In this document: positions 24,301 through 50,745 of the stretch, one piece after another
Layout: every line of letters starts with the position of its first letter
How positions within the stretch are numbered: position 1 is the stretch's first letter
Assembly (NCBI GenBank): GCA_008711295.1
Contig: VUYV01000608.1
Span: forward strand, 1-64,000
Source of the DNA: Anarhynchus alexandrinus
Taxonomy: Eukaryota > Chordata > Aves > Charadriiformes > Charadriidae
DNA length: 64,000 nucleotides
Direction: 5' to 3'
Translations under genes and position numbers: made by a program
Notes under the pieces: generated by a model
Databases searched by the model: none
The model's input: the letters and a program-made list of their open reading frames with translations, nothing else
Told to the model about the DNA's origin: nothing

Positions 24301-26830
24301 CATTGCAGAGTGAAAGAGACCATGGTGGTCCTCTCCCACTTTGAAGCAAAGGACTGGAGAACATTGAAGATTTCTGATCGCTTAAGAGAAAACTGAAAAG
24401 ATCTTTAACAAGTTTGGCACTGCTTAGTGTTCCCAGATGTAAAAATTACACAGGCAGGGGAGCGTCAGCCCTCCCCACTCATCCTCAAAGGCAGTGGCAG
24501 AGGCATACAAGTTACTATTCAAGATAAACTTTGCAAAGATTAAGGAACATCACACCAAGTCATAGGCTCCATCCTGCAGCTACAGGGACACCGTGCTGGG
24601 AAGCTAACGCGAGTTAACAACGTTCACTCTTAGCTTCTCCAGGAGTCTGAGGAGCTGCTGTACTTACTCCCAGCGAGCCTGCTCACCCCCTGCAGTCTTA
24701 ACACCCTCCATCCCTCCAGTGCCCTGTCACCTGCACCAAGCTTCACCTCTTTTTTTTTATCCTTTTCCCTTTGTTTTTTAATCTACCTGCTCTCTCTCCC
24801 CAACTTCCTTTTCGTCTCACAAGAAGAAACAGTCAACATGGAAGGATGGAGGAGAACATATGACTCTTTCCTTTCCAAGAAGCCAAATGGCTGCTGTACC
24901 CTTACTATCTCCCCCCCTGTTAAAGTGTCCTTTCACAGAAGCAGAGAGAAGCTTTTGGGTTCAGTCAGTTGCAGTTTAGGGTTTCAGGGGTGTTTTCTTT
25001 TTTGAAGACTGGTGAAATATCAGATCTAAACTAAGAGTTACACTTGTATATTTTTGTGAGCTGTCCCACATAGAAAAAACAGGTTAAAAAATTTTTGTAT
25101 CACTTCAGCTGCATTTATCTTGTGAAATTCACTTTTCAACTGAAGTGTGCAATTGAAAAGAGAGCTCAGCTCCTTTTTTTTTTTTTAATACAGTTCTACT
25201 TCCTAAGGAGTAGTTGGTGTTAGTAATTTTCTATTGCTCAACACTAGTGAGTGATTACTCAATGCTGACCATGAAGAGACAAACCAGTCTTGCTTTAATC
25301 CTACAACATACAAAGAAAATTACTTTGAAAAAATGCAACCTTTTCTGTGGTGCTGCTTAAATTCACAATTCCCAGATCTACCCTCACATCTAGAATGCCA
25401 AGCAAACACAAAATCTGAAAGTGTATACAAACTGATGTATATCAAAGCTATGCTAAAGAATACTTTCTCATTTGCAGTGATGAGGAAATAGCAATATCAG
25501 TTTAAGTATTCATCTATGAACACACCTGCAAACGTTACAGTAACTGCCAGTTTCTTCTAAAAAGCTCGAAGAAGTCAAACCAATACATCCAGTATTAGTG
25601 CCATAAGGCAGTAATGAAAACAATGGTTTTATTTATGTTGTGACACTTAACACTGGTTTCAAACAGAATAATTACATTTGTGAGGTGGTTTCATCATAAA
25701 CACCACAAAAAGCATGTTACAGAAACAAAGAGATCTGATAAGATATACAAGTTAACACAAGAGAGCAAGCTGTGGAAAAAAATATTTGCCGTTTCCATGA
25801 ACTGTGTACAACTCAGTGTGAAAGAAATATAAAGGACAGAAAAAAAGTTTTAAAGACGGAGTTAAGGCTCTTATTTGCAAGTGATCTTCCTGTTGGAAGC
25901 ATACTGAAATATTTTCTCTGAACAGGATGCAACTTGAGGACTTCAACCTGTGCAAGAAGCTTCACAATTATGATGCTGTGGAGCTCAGCATCCATGTTAG
26001 TAAGGGCCACGTGTCTTTTTTCCTCTGTACAAATGAGCCTTTACCATATGCATCCCAAGATTAAGACCTGCGTGCAAGCTGAGTCCTCATCAAATGTAAA
26101 AAGAGAAAAGGCATCTCTTCTCTTGTCCCCATTCAGCAGGGAACTGTAATTGATATTTCCACAATAGAAGGAAATCAGACATCCCCCTGTAAAAAAATCT
26201 ATATAGAGTATGTCTAGTTTCTGCAAAGTAAACTTGCCTATTTTAGCTTTTAAAATACATGAAGATGTAAGCCTGGATAAAAATCAAGTAAACCAGCCTT
26301 TCAGTTAAAAGCAGTGTCAGGTACATTGGGTTGCACTCTGGGTGAGCGAGATGAAGAAACATGAACAGAATTTTTGCTAGCACTGAAGAGAATGAAGAGG
26401 AGAACAAAGCCCATAAATAAACTAGTACAAGTTCCAAAATGGCATCTAACTTGGGGGCTTAGTGGCATGGAAAAAGGGAGATTACCCAGACAGCTCAAAA
26501 TCATGACTAATGAAGGGAACTAATATACATTCTGAGGTTCGTTTAAAACCATCTTCATGGATTTACGTATACTGTACCACCCTCAAAGCTACATACCCAT
26601 TTCATCCAAACTTTTGGAAGCCATTATAGGAAAGGTGTTTACTGGAAGTTAGCAAAGTGGGTTGTTATTTTTTTGTTTAATAACCAAAATGCTTTGTAGG
26701 CATTGTTGGGTATAAAGTGTCCCCACTGCGCAGCAAAATGAAAATGAGGTCTTGGACACAAAGCACGGGGGGGAAGGAGGGCAAGACATTAGCTCATATA
26801 AGAGCTGCTTCTGATGGATTCTGCCTTAAT

Positions 26831-26872
26831 TGTGTACAAAGTACACACTTGTACTTCTCACAAAGTACAAGT
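26831..26872. repeat. two adjacent GTAC-core hairpins
   Basis: TGTGTAC-AAA-GTACACA (26831-26847) is followed at once by ACTTGTACTT-CTCACA-AAGTACAAGT (26847-26872), a perfect 10-bp stem. Four GTAC cores occur in 42 bp. Confidence 0.8.
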
Positions 26873-27601
26873 AATCTGTTTTACAGCATCGCAGAAGACA
26901 TCTGCATTACCTATTCACATTGGTCAAATTCTAATCCATTCACGCTCCAGTCTGAAGGTAACACAGCTCTGCTGAGTGCTGTCACTATCAGTAGGACTGA
27001 GGTGTCCCAGCTGGGGCAGAGCAGCCAGCAGCTGGTCCATTTGAAATACAGGTCAGTGCAGACATTCCAACAGCTTGAACACTGCAAGCTGGTACATAAA
27101 GGGTGCAAACTAAGTTTTGAAATCCTATTCTTGGGAGCCAAATTTAAAGCTACAGTAAGTCACTTCAGGAGTCAGAAGTGTCTAAATGCTTACTCTTTGC
27201 CACTGTTTATTCTATAGAACTGACCATGTTTGATACAAGAAGAAATAGCATTCTCCATACTGAAAAATTAGCATCACCCACACTGGACTGAATCAAAAGT
27301 TCAACTCTTTCTTGTGAAAAGATGCTATTAATCCTGATTCAGACCCTTAGAAGACTAAGTATCCCACAACTGACAACCCTGTTACCTACTAAGGAGAGGA
27401 AATACTTGGGAAAGGCACACTGCAACACCCAGTTAGCACAACTCAGAGGTATCTTTGGCAATGCATCCATTCTAATGAATTATTTCTGTATATATCTTTC
27501 AAAGGACAGCATCCTATTGCCTTATTCACTCTCAATCTCTCTGGGATTTCATGAAAGCTCACACTGGAGAATGCATATAACTGTAAAATAACTTTCATTC
27601 C

Positions 27602-27607
27602 TTTATT
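27602..27607 (-). terminator. PPP1R2: candidate PPP1R2 polyadenylation signal (AATAAA)
   Basis: A perfect AATAAA hexamer on the minus strand, about 1.35 kb after the PPP1R2 stop codon. Other copies occur further on, near 27205 and 25628, so which one is used is undecided. Confidence 0.35.
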
Positions 27608-27650
27608 CAAACTTCACATATACAGTGGACAAAAAGACATTTTAAAATAG

Positions 27651-27670
27651 ATCCATATAATTATATGGAT
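27651..27670. repeat. 20-bp perfect palindrome
   Basis: ATCCATATAATTATATGGAT equals its own reverse complement, without a spacer. It lies 44 bp from the AATAAA hexamer at 27602-27607, within the possible PPP1R2 3' UTR. Confidence 0.9.
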
Positions 27671-28960
27671 TTTTGCAACATACCAAATTCAGATCAAAAT
27701 TAGATATACACTGTATTCCATAACCAAGCTAAAGCTGAAGTATATGCTTCATTTGTGTGATAAAACCCAGGAACTACTCTGAACACTGGAACATTCACCA
27801 GTCAAATTCCATCTAGTGGGAAGTCATTTACAGCAATTTGGAGGTTCAGAATCCCTCTTTACAGGGGCTATACAACCACACTGTAAACAAGTATTTGAAT
27901 TAGGCAGTTTCCCTTCTATTCTCCAAACAGCCTTCATTTTACAAAACCAGCTGCTGTAAGTTGCAATGGATACAGGAAGATTTAGACCAGTGGTTTTCAG
28001 GATGTAGGTTACCAACCCCAAATGAGCAGGAGATCATCAGCAGTTATCTTTATATAAAGAACAGCCAGAGCCTAAACTCAGCTCATCTTCCCAGTCCTGG
28101 TGCGGATTTGCTCATGGTTGGGTGTATTTGCTCAGGTGCTAGTAGCACAAGTGCTCCATGCATCTGGAAAGGACCAAAAGTTTGAAACAAGAGCCAGAAG
28201 AGTGACAGTGGATGTGATTTTAAGAGAAAAGTTGGAGGGAACTTCCATGTTCTTATGATAAGTCAAAGAGTTCCACAAAACATCCAGTTCCGATGGAAAA
28301 GAAAACAGTTATATGCAAAGTTCAAGTTAGCACATTTCCAGTGTAAAAACATCCCTCCACCAGATGTTAGTACTGCCTTAGTCAGAAACTAACAACTGAC
28401 TCCAAACACCACTCTTAAAAATATAATACAACTCTTCTTCTAAAGACTGGGAAAGTACAGGTAATAACATCCTGAAGCCTAGATTAACAGGTCAGTATTT
28501 TACAAGGAAGTTGTAAGACTTAAATAATCCCTTTTTAAACTGCTTAACACATCTGATAAATAGCTTCCATGTCAATCTGATATATGCTGTACCATTTGGC
28601 TCTTGAATCCCAAACCTTTCCATAAGAGATACCACACCTAGAACACTGTCAAATAAATAGTGAAAAACCAAAAGATACTGTCTGTTTCAAAGCATGAAGA
28701 GTAACAGTACATTATGCAAGATAATCAGCGTTATACATACAGGGAATGCCATTCTGGTTGAACAGATTATGAAGTAGTATTCTCCATGAAATACTAGGCA
28801 CAAGAATAAATCAATTAGACAGCTTTTTCTGCCTAATGGACAAGTCAGAAATGAACATTCTTGGCAATACAACATTGTAACTGATATGTTTCTCAATATT
28901 TAAGAGCCTTAATTGCAAAAATCATGAAGCGATGTTTATATTTGTGTCTTTGACAAGCAG

Positions 28961-40625
<11,665 letters not shown>

Positions 40626-40960
40626 GGCCACCTCCCGCCCGCTTCCGGCCGCCGCCACCTCGGCCGGCCCCGCCCCGCCCCACCCCGTCCCAGAACCGGG
40701 GACTGCGCCCCTGGCGGCCGGCGGAACGCAACGTCCCCGGATGCCGTGCGCCTGCGCGGTCCGCCCCCCCGTGGCGGGAGGGAGGCGGCAGCGTGGCGGC
40801 GGCAGTAGCAGGGGGCTCCGGTCCGCCGGGTGACCCGCTCCCGCTTCCCAGCAGGACCTGCAGATTCCGACTCCCGGCCGAATCCCGGACTAGGGGCCGC
40901 AGGTTCCCGACCCGGGGACTCAGCGCCCGCACAGCTGCGAGGGGATGTGGGGTACGGCAT

Positions 40961-42651
40961 CACCGTCCGTACGAGGGAGAAAGTAGGAGCCTGATGAAGC
41001 AGCGGTGAAATGATCTACCCCAAAAATCTCAACACGGCTGGGAGCCACCGTGCAGCTGCCAGCGTGCTGGCGGGTCCTTCCGTCATCCCTACAGCCCGAG
41101 GATGCGGGTGGAGTGTTTGATTTTGTGTCACAGGAACCGTGGCATTAGGATTTAAATGTTTAAAGAGATAACGGCTTAAGCACAGCAGTTGTTTCTGATC
41201 CCTGCTGGCCTCCCTCCCATCTCAGCCTCCAGTCCTTCCCATTTCACCCATCAGGTAAAGATGGGTGAAATGCTGGCTCCCTGCCCAGCTCCCGTGGCCC
41301 TTCCAGGGCACAAAAGCACCGTGCTGTGCACCCACACCCATCGGGGTCCCACCACAGTTAAGTGTAGAACTCTTCCTGCAGATTTACAGTGTTCTACACC
41401 CACATCATCGTTTCTTCATGTCAATAAAAGCAGCAGGAGATGGGGGTCACTGCCAGCCACAGCCACGACATGGGTTTGCTGGCGTGGTTCAGGCGGTGGG
41501 GGAAGCCCATGCATCTGACCCCACAGAGCCGGAAAGCCCTCCAGGCTCCTGCAGCAAACCATTTAACTTCAGACATGTCTGCTCGTGTCCCATTGCATTC
41601 CTGCTCCTGCGGTGCCATGGCCTCAGAGGAGGGGCAGAGCCTGCACGCGGAGCCCCCCGCACTGCTCAGAAGGTCACGCAGCTGGGAAGGTACAAAAGCC
41701 CTGAAGCAGATATTTTGATTTCATTTTTAATGAGTTGCATCAATGCTATTAAAGCAGAGTTGTCGTGGTGCCCGGTGAACATCCACCAGAGCAGATGCAA
41801 GGCCAGCGGGCACTCGGCACGTACAAAAGCGGTGAGTGGGGTGTCAGGCAGAGCCTGCCATCTCTCCGTGTTTGGGAAAAAGCCTGGGGAGGAAAGGACA
41901 AGGGAGCAGACCTGTCTCTCTGTCTGCTTATGGGTAGTCTCAGAGCTGGGTGTGCAGGACCAGCCCCAGTTGAGGCAAGTCCCCTACAGACTGGAGATCA
42001 CCTCCACCTACAGTGGAGATGGAGTGATGCTGAATTTCTGGACATTTTTAGACTTCTCAGACTTTAAATACAAAGGGCCACATATGATTTCTGGCAAGGA
42101 GGTCTGCCGACTTGGCAATAACACACACCTGCAGGCCTGCACCATTCAAGACCCCCGGTCTCAGTTCCCAGGCTGCAGACCAATCCCCGGTGTCTGGAGG
42201 TTGCTGCTGGGAAGGCAGTGCCAGCCATGTAGCTCAGACACTGTTAGACTCCTACTAGGCCCAGAAGCATCAAGACAAAAATGGGAAACAAACCTGGGGG
42301 CACATGATGAAGGGTTTTTTCCCCCAGGGCTAATACTTTCACATCACATCTCATACCCTTTTGCATCCACATACTGGAGGACTCTCAGCAACAGCAGAGC
42401 TTCATGTCTGCACTTCGGGGTTTCTTTTCTTCAGCTTTGAATCAGTGAGTTACTCTGCAAAAGTCAGATCGAGACAAAAAAGGGGGGGCAGCGATAGAGG
42501 GAATGACAGCAAGGAGTAACTCAGGGCTGGCAAACTACCATTAGCAGAAGGATTATTGCTTTTTTCTGTTACATAGAGAAATTCTAATGGATTATAAAGA
42601 AAGCAACAAAGTTCATTGCTGGCCTGGCGCTGTATCACTGCATGCCAGGAG
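40961..42651. other. PPP1R2-APOD intergenic region
   Basis: About 1.7 kb between the PPP1R2 promoter and the APOD stop codon. It should include the APOD 3' UTR, though no clear minus-strand AATAAA was found near the stop. On the plus strand it holds a long open frame (41418-42440), described separately, and an AATAAA at about 41422. Confidence 0.7.
41418..42440 (+). other. long open frame of unknown meaning (340 codons)
   Basis: A plus-strand ATG opens 340 codons without a stop, and the frame stays open about 150 bp further upstream. The product shows no signal peptide, repeat or domain I recognise, and its composition is not obviously protein-like (many Cys, Ser, Pro). The region is GC-rich and stop-poor, so chance is the leading explanation. 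It does not overlap APOD coding sequence. Reported because of its length, not as a gene. Confidence 0.12.
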
Positions 42652-46765
<4,114 letters not shown>

Positions 46766-46796
46766 GGCTGCGCCGGGATGCAGGTGGGAAGTGGAC

Positions 46797-47727
46797 CTGG
46801 GGAGGAGAAAAACAGCTGAGACATGGCCTCCATGGAGCAGAACTTTGCATGAAATACAGCAAGACAGGACATCTGCAGCAGCATCCTCGGGGGCACAGCG
46901 AAGAGAAAAGGATCATGAGAATAGCACGCAGGCACTGTGCCAAATAAGTCCCCAGCCCAAAATGGCCTCAATCCTTGCCTGTGCTTGGGCTGTGCCCAGC
47001 AGCTCTGCAGGCAGCAATGCCTGGTGAGAGCACTTGAACCCATCACCCACACCTGACACCTAACAAGATGCAGGGGGTTAAACATCCCCAGATGCACAGG
47101 AGCATCGCCGTCTGTCCAGAGCTGAGGCAAGGAGAAATGCAGGGATGTTTGCTATGAAATGCTGGAGCAGAAGGAACATGCTCCAGAGCCGGGGCAGAGC
47201 TGGGGCCCTGGGACATGGGAGCGAGCAGTGTACACATGCAGGAGCTGGCACAGCGAGAGGGACATCCCCACGTGTGCCAGGGCTGCCTGGTCCTGCAAGG
47301 TGGTGGGAGGGGGACAGTGCAGCTGCCTCTGGGGGGTCTTCAAGTGCCAGGGTGTTCACAGCACTGCAGGGTGGGGAAGTTGGTCGAGGCTCAAATCAGC
47401 ACCATGAACCAACCCCCAAAAGCATGCTGCGAGGAGGACACGTTTTCCTGCTGAGCAGAGGTGGGAGCTGTGCAGCTCACCCCTGAGCAGCCCCTGGAGC
47501 CAGGATGCTGCCCACGTGCTTCAGGCTCTGCTTGGGGCAGGTTGGCACCTACAGACCCTGCACGGGGCTGCTCTGCCTTCTTGGCCAGAAACTCCTCTGC
47601 AGGCACAGCGGTTGCATTTCCCCCATATTTAAAAGAAAAGCCCAGTCTGTCTCCAGCCACGGGGCACAGGCCCCGCTGCAGACACAAACACAGCTCCCAT
47701 TTTGAATCTCTCCATTCAGAAACGTAC
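46797..47727 (-). other. APOD: APOD intron 1 (5' UTR intron)
   Basis: Intron of 931 bp separating the non-coding first exon from the exon with the start codon. GC-rich and full of chance open frames. Confidence 0.7.
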
Positions 47728-47785
47728 CTTGGCTGACGAGGTGGAGTGATGCTCTGCGGAGGACCAGGGCTGCAAGGAACAGCTC
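47728..47785 (-). other. APOD: APOD non-coding exon 1 (5' UTR)
   Basis: A strong donor CAGCCAAG|GTACGT lies at 47728/47727, about 80-90 bp downstream of a TATA box, so a short non-coding first exon fits. The 5' end (about 47785) is estimated from TATA spacing. Human APOD also has a non-coding first exon. Confidence 0.7.
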
Positions 47786-47809
47786 TGTGGTGAGCTCTCC
47801 GCCTCGTCG

Positions 47810-47816
47810 TTTTATA
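47810..47816 (-). promoter_or_regulatory. APOD: TATA box of APOD
   Basis: TATAAAA in the context GCTTATAAAACGACGAGG on the minus strand, about 30 bp before the presumed start. Unlike ACAP2 and PPP1R2, APOD has a TATA promoter and no CpG island, as expected for a regulated, tissue-restricted gene. Confidence 0.75.
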
Positions 47817-48566
47817 AGCGTGCTGGGATCATCATTATTCAGCAGTAGCACAAGCCACTCCCTGGTCCTTGACGCGTTTTGTTTTTTTGGCAGGCCAGTC
47901 AGCTGCCTTAGATCTGCAGCTGGTACGAAGCTGGAGATGGGCTGCAACTTGGCTGCTCACCCAGGCAAACAAAGGCACGCCACATGTCTGTGTATTGCTC
48001 TGCAGCTGAAGAGCTCTCTGCCCTTTGGCCGCCCACGAGAGCCTCCTGGGTGCCCACGGCAGGGGAAGGGGAGAAGTGTGGCAGCCTTTGAGAGGGGCTG
48101 GGGACAGCAGCGGTTACCGTCCGTCCCGCAGCCATCGCCGTGCTCCAGGGGGGATGTGCAACCTCCTCTGCCAGTGGCCACTTGAGCCCTCTAGGCCACT
48201 GCAACGTCCTCGTCCCCCAACAGTCACTCGCAGGAGTACCTGGGAAGGATTAAGTAGCAGGAGGCATCGCAGGCTCGTCTGGGGAGCTGCAAGACCTCTT
48301 GGCAATTTTTCTTCTAGATTTTCAAATCTCATTAGAAGGAAAGATTCCCGTGCAATTAATTCTGCGCTGACCTGGCAGTTTTTCCAACAGGTGCCCAGCA
48401 AATGACTTTGACAGGCTGTGAAGGCAGCCAGTCCCAAGGGTTATGCAAGGAGAGTTGAGTAACAGACAGGATGCTCTCTGTCTTTAATTACTTTTTGTTT
48501 TAATCTAATCTCCGTTGAGACTTTCTCTTTAGGTGTGTTTTTACAGGCTGCACCGCGTGCCTTACT

Positions 48567-48588
48567 CACACACGCACACACACACACT
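48567..48588 (+). repeat. imperfect (CA)n microsatellite
   Basis: About ten CA units with one CG interruption, upstream of APOD. Confidence 0.75.
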
Positions 48589-50454
48589 CTAGAGCTCCTG
48601 GCTGCCCAAATGCCACCCCAAGAGCCACAAATAGCTCCGTCCTGTCCCTTATCGGGGCCGTGACCTGAAACACGGCCACAGCCAAGGTGCTCCCAGGACC
48701 TGGATGGCCATTGCAGCTGAGCACAGCTCATCCAACACAGACCCAGCAGCACCGACCAGGGGTGAAGAGCTTCGGGGAGCACCCGGTCCATGGCCCTGCC
48801 GGCAGCGGGTGGCACGGGGCAGGGGAGCGCACCGGGGCTCTCCCTGCCTGCACCCAGCTCCCTCAGCAGCTGGGCAGCCACCGCGTGCCTGTCCCTGACG
48901 GGGTCGCTCTGGCTGTCCACGTCAAAGTCAGAGGTGTCCTGCAGACCCTCTGCAAGCCCCAGGTTCATCTGCATCTCTTGTGATAAAAACAGGTTAAGCA
49001 ATCAGAAAAACCCTGGACAGACGCTCTGACCTGAGTGGCACAAGCTCTGCCACGTCATAGTGCACTGCAGGGGTGAGATCCGTCCCCCCAGAGCAGACCA
49101 GCAAGCCCAGATTTTCTCTTGAGATTGGCTGCCTGCATCCTGCAGGGCAACCAGAGGAGAAAGCGCTGCAGAACGGCCACCTTTGGCCACAGCAGAGCAT
49201 TTGCTCTGCGTGTGTGAGGACAAGCACATGGAGGTGTGTTGGTGTGTGTATCCACATCTGCACATGGAGCGCTCTGCTGCAGGATGGAGCGAGGACTCCC
49301 TGGCGGTGGTGGCAGTGTTTTGCCCTTGGATGGAGCAGTTCTGATGAAGCTTTTCGCCCTGCTGTGGCAGGAGGGGCTTGCGCTCGCCATGACACCCAGG
49401 CACTGCCCAGCACCAAAGGGTGGCCCTGCAGTGCTGGCCCTGCCAGAGCTGTGCCCGGGTTGCCAGGCACTGCAGTTTTGGCTACCAGCACCCTGCGGCC
49501 AAGGTCACACCAGAGCAGCAAGGTGTTCACCCAGCCACGCTCCATGAAACCTGCTGCAGGAATATGCATTCAACTGGGACATGGCCAGGGGACGATGAGG
49601 GGCCAGGAGCCAGCAAGAAAGAGCTCATACTCCTGAGCCCCAGTGAGAGTGGAGATGGCACATGGGGTGGGCTTTGCTGTAGCCATCAGCTCCCTCACAA
49701 CCAGCAACAACAGCAGTGGAAGCAAACCTATGTCTTTGTAGGAGACACAGGGGTCCCACCTCCAGCCGAAGGCAGCATCTTCAGAAGCCCAGGGGCTGCA
49801 ACACCTGGAGCCCTGCTCCTCTGCCAGCCAAGGGGTGTCCCACAGTGCCAAGGCACCGCACGCCTTGAAGCAGATATGATGAGAGCTGACAGCCGAGCTC
49901 GCTGCCAGCCGTTGGGATCTGTCTCCACGCGAGCACTGGCTGCGCCTTCCCCAGGGGCACATTTCTGGGCTCTGCCCAGGTACCTGCTGCTCGCGTGCTG
50001 GAACGGGGCAGGCTCCGGCTCTTGCAGCTGAGTCCCTGCTCAGGCCACCAGGCCAGGACGTGTTCAGCAGCCATCCCACCTCCAGCACCCACTGGCACCG
50101 CTCACCCACACAGACCAGGGCCCTGCTCCACATCCCATCTGTTGTTAGCCTGGAGCAGGACTCTGCTCATGAGCCCGTCCACCCTCAGTGCACACCAGAG
50201 CAAGGGTTCGGGGAAAAGCATAACCTCATAATTGCACCTAATTGTGGGGTGGGGAGAAGTCATCTCCACCTGGTAAGCAGTTTGTACCCTGGAGCAGAGG
50301 AGGGGAGGCACATCAAAGGGCAGGAAGCTGGAGCAGGGGCTGGAGGAGAGGAAGGAGGAGAGCTGGGGGGAAGAACCAGGGCAAAGGGGGGTGGCTCTGA
50401 ATGCTTCATGCAAGGATGAAGCCTCCCCCACATTTCTGGGTGATGAGGCAGCTG

Positions 50455-50745
50455 CCAGGCAGGTGTACGGGGTGCGTGCACAGCACACAGAGGGTGAAGT
50501 GCCACAGGGGCTGGAGGACAAGGCAGCGCGGATGGTGTGTGCGGGCAGCATGCACAGGCAGGGAGGCAGGAGCGGGGGTGAAGCACACACGGGTTGAGGC
50601 GGCATGGGCTACGCAGAGCATCCAGGGGTGGGCAGGTGAGGCCATCCTGCGTGTGGGGCACATACAGGGTGTGCATGGGGTGAGGCAGCACCGGGTGCAC
50701 GCTGTGCATGGTGCAAGGCAGCAGAGTGTCCAGGGCACATACGGA
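50455..50745 (+). repeat. degenerate G-rich minisatellite-like region
   Basis: Recurring words such as GTGCATGG, AGGCAGCA and GGGCACATAC appear at irregular spacing. The clearest pair is 50671-50690 and 50704-50723, 17 of 20 bases identical at a 33-bp offset. GGCACATAC recurs near 50657 and 50734. Confidence 0.45.

Larger units (their letters stand above)
24301..28960. other. ACAP2-PPP1R2 intergenic region including the PPP1R2 3' UTR
   Basis: AT-rich non-coding DNA. The right part, next to the PPP1R2 stop codon, should be PPP1R2 3' UTR. It contains a 20-bp perfect palindrome (27651-27670), paired GTAC-core hairpins (26831-26872) and minus-strand AATAAA hexamers at 27602-27607 and about 27205. 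The plus-strand open frame at 26717-27217 shows no recognisable domain. Confidence 0.75.

Noticed and set aside
26717..27217. 166-codon plus-strand open frame left of PPP1R2
   Set aside because: No similarity recognised and no promoter or splice context; it contains the paired hairpins.
40626..40658. Upstream in-frame start for PPP1R2 at 40658
   Set aside because: The codon is GTG, not ATG. The ATG at 40625 has a strong Kozak context.
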